Source: CADEED01 sp963711635
Lineage (GTDB): Bacteria > Pseudomonadota > Gammaproteobacteria > Steroidobacterales > Steroidobacteraceae
Assembly (NCBI GenBank): GCA_963711635.1
Contig: CAVQEZ010000019.1
Span: forward strand, 186,001 to 250,000
DNA: 64,000 nucleotides
Reading direction: 5' to 3'
A program made the translations under genes and the position numbers. Below the pieces are notes generated by a model that did not search any database, was not told the DNA's origin, and saw nothing but the letters and a program-made list of their open reading frames with translations. Shown here piece after piece: positions 9,418 to 17,216 of the stretch (the first letter of the stretch is position 1; each line of letters begins with the position of its first letter).

Positions 9418-10005
9418 ATGGAAAAGAGCAAACTACTTCTGGTCGACGACGAGCCGAACCTCACTTCGGCCCTGGTTCGCAGTCTCGACCGCCAACAATT
9501 CGAGATCTTCACCGCCGATTCGGCGCAGCAGGGTCTGATGATCCTCGCGGGCAACGACATCGACGTCGTGGTCTCCGACGAGCGCATGCCGGGCATGACG
9601 GGCAGCCAGTTCCTGTCCGAGGTGCGCAAGAAATGGCCCAATACCATCCGCATGATCCTCTCCGGCCAGGCGGATCTGGAGGCCGCGGTGCGCGCCATCA
9701 ACGAGGGCGAGGTGTATCGCTTCCTGCTCAAGCCCTGCCACCCGAAAGAGTTGCAGATGACCATCCTGCAGGGCCTGCAGCACAAGAAGCTGGTGACACA
9801 GAGCCGCCGCCTGTTGCAGGAACACCAGAAGACGCAGAACCTGCTCGAAGAGCTCGAGAAGGCGAACCCCGGCATCACCAAGATCGACGTGGACGAAGAC
9901 GGCGCCATCGACATGGAAGCCTATGGCGAAGCCGGGAACTCCGAGGACGTGCAGTCGCTGCTCGACGACCTCGAGAAGGAAATGTTGAAGGTTGGTCGTA
10001 AATAG
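9418..10005 (+). CDS. Response regulator receiver protein with C-terminal coiled coil
   Basis: 195 residues from the ATG at 9418 (MEKSKLLLVDDEPNLTSALV). The receiver is complete, with acidic pair DDE, phospho-Asp in VVVSDERMPGMTG, the Thr/Ser region LSGQADLEAAV and Lys in YRFLLKPCHPKEL. It is followed by a helical, coiled-coil-prone tail (QSRRLLQEHQKTQNLLEELE) and an acidic end. No DNA-binding or enzymatic output is present. It probably passes phosphate or docks onto the neighbouring HDOD/HD-like regulators. It lies 16 nt after the previous gene and ends the signalling operon. Confidence 0.88.
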   Translation: MEKSKLLLVDDEPNLTSALVRSLDRQQFEIFTADSAQQGLMILAGNDIDVVVSDERMPGMTGSQFLSEVRKKWPNTIRMILSGQADLEAAVRAINEGEVYRFLLKPCHPKELQMTILQGLQHKKLVTQSRRLLQEHQKTQNLLEELEKANPGITKIDVDEDGAIDMEAYGEAGNSEDVQSLLDDLEKEMLKVGRK

Positions 10006-10169
10006 CGAAGTGCGTCGGCTCGATCGGTAGCCGTCCACGGACGTGCCGGGACGCACGCCACGCCGTTTTCCGTTAGGCAGCGGCGCCTTGTGGTAACTCC
10101 GATGGCCGCGCGCAGTCAGCGCGCGTATCCTCCGCCGCTGCAGCAGGACGCTGCATCAGCGAGGTCCCC

Positions 10170-12275
10170 ATGGATACGAAGAAATGGATTTCTTTGGCCG
10201 CCCTCCTTTGTCTTGCCGCCGCGTCACCCGCGGTGGCGCAAACCTGCGGGCTCATCGGCAATAGTGGTTTCGAGAGCGATCTGTCCGGCTGGTCGACCAC
10301 CGGCCCGGTGAGCATCGTTGCGGACGCGCATTCCGGCACCAAGGCGGCGCGCATCGGCACCGCCCAGGGCGGCGTGAATCGCGCGGGCACCTTCGCGGTG
10401 ACGGCAGGCCAGTCACTCACTTTCAATGTGTGGGCCAAGCTGTCCGGCAATCCTTCGTGGGCCGGCGTGGGTCTGGATTTCCTCAATGCTTCGGGAACGG
10501 AGGTCTCCGAGATCAACATCCAGGTCACCGGCACGACCTACGCGTTGCGCTCGGCCACGCGCACCGTGCCCACCGGAGCCGTGGCCGCGCGCATCTGGAC
10601 CTGGAAGAGCGGCAGCAGCGGCTATCTATTCCTGGATGATTTCTGCGTGACGGTACCGGATTCGCAGGCGCCGACGGTGCCCGCCGGCCTGTCCTCGGCC
10701 AGCGTGACGCAAACCAGCTTCACGCTGCGCTGGAACGCCGCCACCGACAATGTCGGTGTCACGGCCTATGAAGTGTTCCGCGGCAGCACTTCGCTCGGCA
10801 CCACCAGCGGCACGACCTTCAATGTGGCCAACCTCGCGGCGGCCACGAGTTATGCCATGCGGGTGCGCGCGCGCGATGCGGCGGGAAACTGGTCGGCGCA
10901 AAGTGCGCCGCTGAACGTGACCACCACCGGCAGCAGCGCGAACTTCGACGTGACCATCAACAAGTCGGCACGCAACCAGACCATCGACGGTTTCGGCTTC
11001 TTCGGTGCGCAGAACACCTGGTGGTCCGGCGCCTCGTCATTGTGGAGCGACGCGTGGGGCGACCAGGTCATCAGCGATCTCGGCATCACCATCTGGCGCA
11101 ACGAACACTACCCGCCTTCCGACAACCTCAACACGCAGGACGCCAACTGGGCCAAGCAGCGCCCGGTGGTGCAGGGTCTCAAGCGCAAGGCCGACCAGCA
11201 CGGCGTCAATCTGAAGTTCATCTTCACGGTATGGAGCCCGCCGTCGTCGTTGAAGGTGCGCGTGACCAACAACACGCGCGAGATCGGCGTGCCGCACCCC
11301 TTCGGCACCAAGCAGGGTGGCGCGCTCGATCCCACGCGCTACGGCGAATTCGCCTCGTGGATGGCGCAGGGAATCGAAAACTACCGCGCCGAGGGCATCG
11401 AGCCCTACGCCGTGAGCCCGCAGAACGAGCCCTTCTTCGTGCAGGGCTTCAACAGCTGCTGGTACAAGCAGGAGTGGTACCCGGAGATGCTCATCGGCGC
11501 GATGTCCATCCTCAAGGCTAACTACCCCAACGTGAAGGTGTTCGGCAGCGAAGGCATGCTGGAGATGGAAGCCGCGGACAACAACTGGCAGTGGTTCTAT
11601 CACAAGCAGATCCTCGACTCGGCGCAGGCGCGTGCCAACATCGACATTCTCGCGGTGCACGGTTACAGCGACGGCGTCGCGCCGACCTCGGGCAGCACGC
11701 TCGGGCACCTGTGGCAGAGCCACAAGCAGCACTTCGCCGATCCCATGAACAAGAAGCAGTGGATGACCGAGACATCGGGCTACGTGGACGCCTGGAACGG
11801 CTCGCCAGGCGCATTCGCGCTCGGCCTGGACATCATGTCGGCGCTCAACAACGGCAACGTCGCCGGCTGGGTGTGGTGGCAGGGCAGCGAGAATCCGGGC
11901 AGCACTGCCGGCGTGGGTGAGTTCGCGCTGATGAACGGCCTGGTGAAAGGCAAGAAGTACTACGTGTCGAAGCAGTTCTACCGCTACATCCGTCCGGGAG
12001 CGGTGCGCGTCGGCGCCACCAGTGCGAACGGCAACGTATTCGTGTCGGCGTACGAACATGCCGGCGCCGGCACGCACACCATCGTGCTCGCAAACACCTC
12101 AACCAGCGCGCAGAGCGTGACCGTGGGCGGCGCGGGCCTGCCCGCCTCGTTCACGATCTATCGCACCTCGGCCAGCGAGAATGCGGTGAACGCCGGCGAT
12201 TACGCCGCGGGCACGGCGTTGAATCTGCCGGCACGTTCCATCACGACACTGCAGGCTGGCGGTACGCCGCTGTAA
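10170..12275 (+). CDS. Secreted GH30-family glycosidase with carbohydrate-binding and FN3 modules
   Basis: 701 residues. A signal peptide (about 1-24, cut after AVAQ) is followed by a beta-sandwich carbohydrate-binding-like module (about 25-165, opening CGLIGNSGFESDLSGW), a fibronectin type III domain (about 168-258) and a GH30 TIM barrel with its beta-sandwich extension. Likely catalytic residues are the acid/base Glu near residue 420 (SPQNEPFF) and the nucleophile Glu near 534 (QWMTETSGY). The enzyme most resembles bacterial glucuronoxylanases/endoxylanases that cut plant xylan, but substrate specificity is inferred. It is extracellular or periplasmic. It is monocistronic and converges on fabH through a long hairpin. 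Confidence 0.85.
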   Translation: MDTKKWISLAALLCLAAASPAVAQTCGLIGNSGFESDLSGWSTTGPVSIVADAHSGTKAARIGTAQGGVNRAGTFAVTAGQSLTFNVWAKLSGNPSWAGVGLDFLNASGTEVSEINIQVTGTTYALRSATRTVPTGAVAARIWTWKSGSSGYLFLDDFCVTVPDSQAPTVPAGLSSASVTQTSFTLRWNAATDNVGVTAYEVFRGSTSLGTTSGTTFNVANLAAATSYAMRVRARDAAGNWSAQSAPLNVTTTGSSANFDVTINKSARNQTIDGFGFFGAQNTWWSGASSLWSDAWGDQVISDLGITIWRNEHYPPSDNLNTQDANWAKQRPVVQGLKRKADQHGVNLKFIFTVWSPPSSLKVRVTNNTREIGVPHPFGTKQGGALDPTRYGEFASWMAQGIENYRAEGIEPYAVSPQNEPFFVQGFNSCWYKQEWYPEMLIGAMSILKANYPNVKVFGSEGMLEMEAADNNWQWFYHKQILDSAQARANIDILAVHGYSDGVAPTSGSTLGHLWQSHKQHFADPMNKKQWMTETSGYVDAWNGSPGAFALGLDIMSALNNGNVAGWVWWQGSENPGSTAGVGEFALMNGLVKGKKYYVSKQFYRYIRPGAVRVGATSANGNVFVSAYEHAGAGTHTIVLANTSTSAQSVTVGGAGLPASFTIYRTSASENAVNAGDYAAGTALNLPARSITTLQAGGTPL

Positions 12276-12281
12276 GAGAGA

Positions 12282-12327
12282 GGTGTCAGGCAGGGAAAAT
12301 GGGGACCATTTTTCCCTGCCTGACACC
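12282..12327. terminator. Long inverted repeat between convergent GH30 and fabH genes
   Basis: The two arms (12282-12299, beginning GGTGTCAGGCAGGGAAAA, and 12310-12327) pair over about 18 bp around a 10-nt loop. Runs of A and T at the loop side do not make a classical U-tail. The repeat lies 6 nt after the GH30 stop and 2 nt from the fabH stop, so it could serve both strands as a terminator or RNA-stabilising hairpin. GTGTCAGGCA-type repeats can also be dispersed REP-like elements. Confidence 0.6.
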
Positions 12328-12329
12328 AC

Positions 12330-13304
12330 CTAGTAGCGTACGAGCGCGCTACCCCAGGTAAAGCCGCCGCCGAAAGCCTCTAACAACAACAGGTCGCCGC
12401 GCTTCACGCGTCCGTCGCGCACGCCCACGTCGAGCGCCAGCGGCACGGACGCGGTCGACGTGTTGCCGTGCTCCTGTACCGTGACGATGACGCGCTCCAT
12501 CGGCAGCTCGAGCCGTTTGGCCATGGCGCCGATGATGCGGATGTTGGCCTGGTGAGGAATCAGCCAGTTCACCGCCGACTTCTCCAGGCCATTGGCCGCC
12601 AGCGCCTCATCGACCGCGCTGCCGAGCTTGGTGACGGCCACCTTGAAAACTTCACTGCCCGCCATCTTGATGCTGATGTCGACCTTGTTGGTCGCGGGAT
12701 CGATCTTGAACCCGGTCGACACGCCGCTTTCGACGTACAGCAGGTCCTTGTATTCGCCGTCGGAATGCAGGTGCGTGCTCATGATGCCCGGCTCGGCCGA
12801 GGGCCTCAGCACGACCGCGCCGGCCCCGTCACCGAACAGCACGGCGGTGTTGCGGTCCTTCCAGTCGGTGATGCGGGACAGCGTTTCGGCGCCGACCACC
12901 AGCGCGCACTTGGCCTCGCCGGCCTTGATGAACTTGTCGGCAATCGACAGCGCGTAGATGAATCCGCTGCACGCGGTTTCCACGGAGAACGCCGGGCAGC
13001 CGCGCGCGCCGAGCCGGGCCTGCAGCAGCGTGCCGCAATTGGGGAACACCAGGTCCGGAGTCGTCGTGCCGAACACGATGAAGTCGATCTCCGCCGGCGT
13101 CACTCCGGCCGCCTCGATGGCGCGCCGGGCCGCGATTTCCCCGAGGTCCACGGTAGTTTGGCCTTCGGCGGCGAGGTGACGCCGCTCGATGCCGGTACGC
13201 GTGCGGATCCACTCGTCGGTGGTGTCCATGGTCTTCTCGAGATCGAAGTTCGAGACGACTTTCTCCGGCAGGTAGGAGCCCGTGCCGGCGATCCGTGAGT
13301 ACAT
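12330..13304 (-). CDS. fabH: 3-oxoacyl-ACP synthase III (KAS III)
   Basis: 324 residues from the ATG at 13304 (MYSRIAGTGSYLPEKVVSNF). FabH condenses acetyl-CoA with malonyl-ACP to start type II fatty-acid synthesis. The catalytic triad is visible: Cys in VETACSGFIYAL (near residue 112), His in IPHQANIRI and Asn in HGNTSTAS. It is the last gene of yceD-rpmF-plsX-fabH and begins 13 nt after plsX. The usual fabD-fabG-acpP continuation is missing; a convergent GH30 gene follows instead. Confidence 0.96.
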   Translation of the reverse strand: MYSRIAGTGSYLPEKVVSNFDLEKTMDTTDEWIRTRTGIERRHLAAEGQTTVDLGEIAARRAIEAAGVTPAEIDFIVFGTTTPDLVFPNCGTLLQARLGARGCPAFSVETACSGFIYALSIADKFIKAGEAKCALVVGAETLSRITDWKDRNTAVLFGDGAGAVVLRPSAEPGIMSTHLHSDGEYKDLLYVESGVSTGFKIDPATNKVDISIKMAGSEVFKVAVTKLGSAVDEALAANGLEKSAVNWLIPHQANIRIIGAMAKRLELPMERVIVTVQEHGNTSTASVPLALDVGVRDGRVKRGDLLLLEAFGGGFTWGSALVRY

Positions 13305-13317
13305 GTGTGCCCTTTTT

Positions 13318-14340
13318 CTAAGCTGCCTTGTCGGGCGACGGTGCCTTCGCCAATGCATTGGCAATGGCTGCCGGCAGTCCCCGGCGCATCGCAGCAGCTG
13401 CCGTCGCGATCGCCTGTGCGAATGCCAGGGCATCCGCGCTGCCGTGGCTTTTTACCACGACTCCGGTCAGTCCCACCATGCAGGCGCCATTGTAGCGGCG
13501 CGGGTCGAGCCCCACGCCCACTCGACGCAGCACCGGACCGGCTAGCAACCCTGAGATCTTGCTGAGCGGGTCACGCGTGAATTCCGCGCGCATCTGTTCG
13601 ACGATGAGCTTGGCGAGACCTTCCATCGTCTTGAGCGCGACATTGCCGGTGAAGCCATCGGTGACCACCACGTCGACGGTGCCGTCGAAGATGTTGTTGC
13701 CCTCGACGAATCCCAGATAGTTCACGCCGCCGGCGCGGATCAGCTCGTGCGCGTCCTGCACCAGCTCGTGTCCCTTGGTTTCTTCCTCGCCGATGTTGAG
13801 GAGCCCGACGCGGGGATTCGCGATGCCGAATACGTCACGCGCGACGATCGACCCCATGGTCGCGAATTGCGCGAGCTGGATCGCGGTGGCCTTGGAATTC
13901 GCGCCGAGGTCGAGCATGTGCGTGTGGCCGCCATTGCGTGCCGGCACCGAAGACATGATGGGCGCGCGTTCCACGGGACCTACGGTCTTGAGCACGAAAT
14001 GCGCCATCGCGGTCAGCGCACCGGTATTGCCGGCGCTGACCATGGCGGCCGCGCGACCGTCTTTCACCAGGTCGATGGCCAGCCGCATGGAGGAGTCCTT
14101 GCGGCGGCGAATGGCGTCGCGCGGGTGCTCCGACATGCCGACCACGGTAGCCGCGGGAAACACGCTGGCGCGCGCGCGCAGCGCGGCATCCGCGCCCGCC
14201 AGTGCGGGCTCGATGATCTCGGGTTTGCCGACGAGGATGACCTCGAGGGCGGGATCGGCGGCTAGAGCGCGCAGGACTCCGGGCACGCATTCGGGCGCAC
14301 CGCGGTCACCACTCATCACGTCGACGGCGATAGACGCCAT
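13318..14340 (-). CDS. plsX: Phosphate acyltransferase PlsX
   Basis: 340 residues starting MASIAVDVMSGDRGAPECVP. PlsX converts acyl-ACP to acyl-phosphate, the donor for PlsY in phospholipid synthesis. Family motifs include the N-terminal DxMGGD-like DVMSGDRG (here MS replaces MG), VSAGNTGAL, LLNIGEEETKG and VTDGFTGNVALKTMEG. It is a peripheral cytoplasmic protein. It lies between rpmF and fabH in the canonical order. The frame is intact. Confidence 0.96.
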   Translation of the reverse strand: MASIAVDVMSGDRGAPECVPGVLRALAADPALEVILVGKPEIIEPALAGADAALRARASVFPAATVVGMSEHPRDAIRRRKDSSMRLAIDLVKDGRAAAMVSAGNTGALTAMAHFVLKTVGPVERAPIMSSVPARNGGHTHMLDLGANSKATAIQLAQFATMGSIVARDVFGIANPRVGLLNIGEEETKGHELVQDAHELIRAGGVNYLGFVEGNNIFDGTVDVVVTDGFTGNVALKTMEGLAKLIVEQMRAEFTRDPLSKISGLLAGPVLRRVGVGLDPRRYNGACMVGLTGVVVKSHGSADALAFAQAIATAAAAMRRGLPAAIANALAKAPSPDKAA

Positions 14341-14376
14341 GCGTCAGGAGGAACCCAGGCGGGTTCCCAGCCGAAG

Positions 14377-14571
14377 CTATTCTTCGGTCTCGACGTCGGC
14401 CGGCTTTTCGATGACTCGCTTGCCGCGATAGAAGCCGTCCGGAGTAATGCGATGCCGCAGGTGCGTCTCGCCGGACTGCGGATCGACCGACAGTGCGGGC
14501 TTGGAAAGCGCGTCGTGCGAACGATGCATGCCGCGCTTCGACGGCGTTTTGCGACTTTTCTGAACGGCCAT
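14377..14571 (-). CDS. rpmF: 50S ribosomal protein L32
   Basis: 64 residues, MAVQKSRKTPSKRGMHRSHD, then GETHLRHRITPDGFYRGKRVI. These are the conserved basic N terminus and the C-terminal L32 motif of the proteobacterial (zinc-free) type. It lies between yceD and plsX, the usual arrangement linking ribosome and membrane synthesis. Confidence 0.98.
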   Translation of the reverse strand: MAVQKSRKTPSKRGMHRSHDALSKPALSVDPQSGETHLRHRITPDGFYRGKRVIEKPADVETEE

Positions 14572-14595
14572 GGACCAATCCTCTTCGGGCGACGA

Positions 14596-15126
14596 TTACT
14601 TGCGTTTCAACAGTTCGCCCAACTGTGCAAACGGTTTTTGAACCTGTAGATCCGGCGCGTCCTCGGGCTCGTCCGGCTGACCCGGCAACTGAACCTTGCG
14701 GCGCGCGCACTCATTGTCTTCGGCATGCCGCGGCACGTTCGGCAGCGCCAGCATGACTTCTTCATCGACGAGGTCGCGCACGCTCACGCTGTCGGCCTCG
14801 ACCAGAAAAACTTCCATCTCCTGCGGCACGCGGTCCGCGGAGTCGTAGTCACTGACCAGCGCCACGCGCGACTTCACTTTCACCGGCCAGCGCATCGGCT
14901 GCATGCAGCGCTGACAAACTACTTCCGGCTGTGCACTGACCTCGAGATCGGCAACCGCCTGACCCTGCTGTCGTGAGAAGCGCACATGCCCCTTGGCCTC
15001 ACCGTCCTTGCTCGTGAGCTCATGCGAGACCCGGGGCAGTTCCGAGAACGGGATCGTAAAATCCAGCGTCGTCTCGGTGCCTACCAAGGTGTCGACAGGA
15101 GCGCGACGGGACCAGCCCAGTGACAT
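14596..15126 (-). CDS. yceD: YceD/DUF177 protein, 23S rRNA accumulation factor
   Basis: 176 residues from the ATG at 15126 (MSLGWSRRAPVDTLVGTETT). YceD-family hallmarks are the central CQRCMQPM motif and the C-terminal DLVDEEVMLALP followed by CARRK. The family is required for normal 23S rRNA levels in several bacteria and is nearly always upstream of rpmF, as here (24-nt gap). A strong sigma70-type promoter lies so close that its predicted transcription start falls about 3-4 nt before this ATG, so the mRNA may be essentially leaderless. Confidence 0.9.
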   Translation of the reverse strand: MSLGWSRRAPVDTLVGTETTLDFTIPFSELPRVSHELTSKDGEAKGHVRFSRQQGQAVADLEVSAQPEVVCQRCMQPMRWPVKVKSRVALVSDYDSADRVPQEMEVFLVEADSVSVRDLVDEEVMLALPNVPRHAEDNECARRKVQLPGQPDEPEDAPDLQVQKPFAQLGELLKRK

Positions 15127-15135
15127 GGGGCGCGT

Positions 15136-15164
15136 ATCATAGGTGCGACCCTCCCCCAAGTCAA
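15136..15164 (-). promoter_or_regulatory. Sigma70 promoter of the yceD-rpmF-plsX-fabH operon
   Basis: On the minus strand TTGACT (15159-15164) and TATGAT (15136-15141) are separated by exactly 17 nt, a near-consensus pair. The predicted start is near 15129, almost at the yceD ATG. Confidence 0.75.
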
Positions 15165-15193
15165 AACAACATTAACTCTAAGCCCTTGTTTTT

Positions 15194-15790
15194 ATGAGCC
15201 CGAAGGCCGTCCTCCGTCCCCTGATGCTGGCATCCACTTCCCGTTATCGCGCCGCCCTGCTGGGGCGCTTCGGCCTGCCCTTCAACACCGCCAGCCCGGC
15301 GGTGGACGAGGCCGAGATTGCCGGCGAGGCGCCCCAGGCGCGGGCGCTGCGGCTGTCCGAGGCCAAGGCCGAGGCCGTGGCGGCGCAGTACCCGGAGGCC
15401 GTGGTCATTGGCGGGGACCAGGTAACCGCCGCACGCGGCCGGATCCTGCACAAGCCCGGCAACGCCAGCCAGTGCCGCGAGCAACTGCGCTTGCAGTCCG
15501 GGTCGAGCGCCGAATTCTTCACCGCCTGCACCGTGCGGTGTATTGCCACGGCGCTCAAGCTCTCGCATGTCGACACCACCACGGTCACGCTGCGCACGCT
15601 CGGGGACGCGGAAATCGACCGCTACGTGGAGCGCGAGCAGGCCTTCGACTGCGCCGGCGGATTCAAGGCCGAGGCTCTGGGAATCTCGCTGTTCGAGCGC
15701 ATGGAATCGCAGGATCCGACCGCCATTGTCGGATTGCCGTTGATCTGGCTGGCCGGCGGCCTGCGCAGCGCGGGCTACCAGGTCCCCTAA
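15194..15790 (+). CDS. yceF: Maf/YceF nucleoside triphosphate pyrophosphatase
   Basis: 198 residues beginning MSPKAVLRPLMLASTSRYRA. Maf proteins hydrolyse modified NTPs (m7GTP for the YceF branch) to protect nucleic acids. Motifs: LASTSRYRAALL (substrate loop), ALRLSEAKAEAVA, VIGGDQV (catalytic Asp), and CAGGFKAEALG with SLFERMESQDPTAIVGLPL. It is divergent from yceD and overlaps the rluC 3' end by 4 nt on the opposite strand. Some family members begin nearer LMLAST, so the first ten residues are less certain. Confidence 0.93.
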   Translation: MSPKAVLRPLMLASTSRYRAALLGRFGLPFNTASPAVDEAEIAGEAPQARALRLSEAKAEAVAAQYPEAVVIGGDQVTAARGRILHKPGNASQCREQLRLQSGSSAEFFTACTVRCIATALKLSHVDTTTVTLRTLGDAEIDRYVEREQAFDCAGGFKAEALGISLFERMESQDPTAIVGLPLIWLAGGLRSAGYQVP

Positions 15791-16806
15791 CCACCGCCGC
15801 GTTTCTGGTCGCCCAGCTTGTCGATCACGGCGGCGAGATCCGCCGGCAGCGGCGCGCTGGCGGAAAATTCCACGCCCGTTTCCGGCCACACGAAGCTCAG
15901 CTGGTGCGCGTGCAGGAACATGCGCCTGAGACCGTACGCCTTCATGCGCTCGTTGAATTCCGCATCACCGTATTTTTCGTCACCGGCCAGCGGATAACCG
16001 GCATGCGTCGCATGCACGCGGATCTGGTGGGTGCGCCCGGTCTCGAGTGACACTTCCACCAGCGACGCCTTCTTGCCGAAAAACTGCACCGGCTTGAACA
16101 CGCTGGCGGCTTCCTTGCCGGAGGCATGCGCCTTCACCGTTCGTTCGCCGCCGACGCGAATGTCCGTGCGTAGCGGCACGTCGATGCGTTTCTTCCCGAG
16201 CTCCCATTTGCCCTTCACCAGCGCGAGGTAGCGTTTCTCCACTTTCCCCTCGCGCAGCAGCGCGTGCAGCGTGCGCAACGCCGCGGGCTTGCGCGCCACC
16301 AGCAGCAATCCGCTGGTGTCGCGATCGAGGCGATGCACCAGCTCGAGATTTTCATTGGGGCGCGCGGCGCGCAGCGATTCGATCACACCGAAGCTCACGC
16401 CGCTGCCACCATGCACGGCCACGCCGGCCGGCTTGTCGATGACCAGCAACTGTGGATCTTCGTGGACGATGGCGCTGGTGATGCTCTCCAGCAGTGCGCT
16501 GGGCGCGCGCCGCGGTGGTGCCTGCGCACCGGTTCTCACGGGCGGCACGCGCACGATGTCGTTCGCCAGCAACCGCGCCTCGGGCTTGGCGCGCTTGCCA
16601 TTCACGCGCACCTCGCCCTTGCGAATCACGCGGAAAATATGGGCCCGGGGCACGTCCTTGAGGATTCGCGCGAGAAAGTTGTCGAGCCGCTGTCCCGCGC
16701 CGCGCTCGTCGACGGTCACTTGCGTGACCTTGGGCGCCGCACCAGGCGATTCCAGGGGAGTTTGTGGCGGCGAAACGTCGGGCGATTCGTAACGTCTTGT
16801 TTTCAC
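15787..16806 (-). CDS. rluC: Ribosomal large-subunit pseudouridine synthase C
   Basis: 339 residues: a disordered N terminus (about 1-30), an S4 RNA-binding domain (GQRLDNFLARILKDVPRAHI), then the RluA-family catalytic domain with HRLDRDTSGLLLVA, where the second Asp is the catalytic residue. The end carries RTHQIRVHATHAGYPL. RluC makes pseudouridines 955, 2504 and 2580 in E. coli 23S rRNA. Its position back-to-back with rne matches the conserved gammaproteobacterial order rne-rluC. Confidence 0.94.
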   Translation of the reverse strand: MKTRRYESPDVSPPQTPLESPGAAPKVTQVTVDERGAGQRLDNFLARILKDVPRAHIFRVIRKGEVRVNGKRAKPEARLLANDIVRVPPVRTGAQAPPRRAPSALLESITSAIVHEDPQLLVIDKPAGVAVHGGSGVSFGVIESLRAARPNENLELVHRLDRDTSGLLLVARKPAALRTLHALLREGKVEKRYLALVKGKWELGKKRIDVPLRTDIRVGGERTVKAHASGKEAASVFKPVQFFGKKASLVEVSLETGRTHQIRVHATHAGYPLAGDEKYGDAEFNERMKAYGLRRMFLHAHQLSFVWPETGVEFSASAPLPADLAAVIDKLGDQKRGGG

Positions 16807-16825
16807 TAAGGTCTCGGGCTATGAT
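16797..16825 (+). promoter_or_regulatory. Likely rne promoter
   Basis: TTGTTT (16797-16802), a 17-nt spacer, then TATGAT (16820-16825), giving a predicted start near 16,832. The -35 overlaps the first codons of divergent rluC. Confidence 0.5.
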
Positions 16826-17216
16826 GCGCGCCGTCGTCGTCCCCAGCAAAGCTTTTCTGTGCGTGACGACGCAATGCCGCGGCGCGCCAGAGCGCAACCA
16901 TAAGACGAATCGAACGCGCCGCATGTTAGTTGGTCCTCGGCAACGAGGCCATCGCTCGAAGGCCCACTCGAAACGCAGCGCATGGATGGTCGTCCAAAAG
17001 ACACCTCCGGCGCGACGTCGGTGAAGTAGCCCAAAGGGTTTTGGCGCTCCGCCCCATCTTGGGACGGACTCTTAGACGTGATTTACACGACGCCCCACAA
17101 CCAGTCTTGGCCTCGCATCATTGCACTCCGCGTCGCGCGGTCGTCTGCAATGACGCCCCATAGGATATCCGCCGTAAGAATCGAGTTGGCCCGACAGACA
17201 CTAGGGTCCAATTCAA
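16826..17216 (+). promoter_or_regulatory. Long 5' leader of rne (about 390 nt, no gene)
   Basis: No credible ORF lies in this stretch. Its length and place match the long rne leader of E. coli (about 360 nt), whose stem-loops let RNase E control its own mRNA. I could not establish the fold by eye. The function is inferred from position only. Confidence 0.5.
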
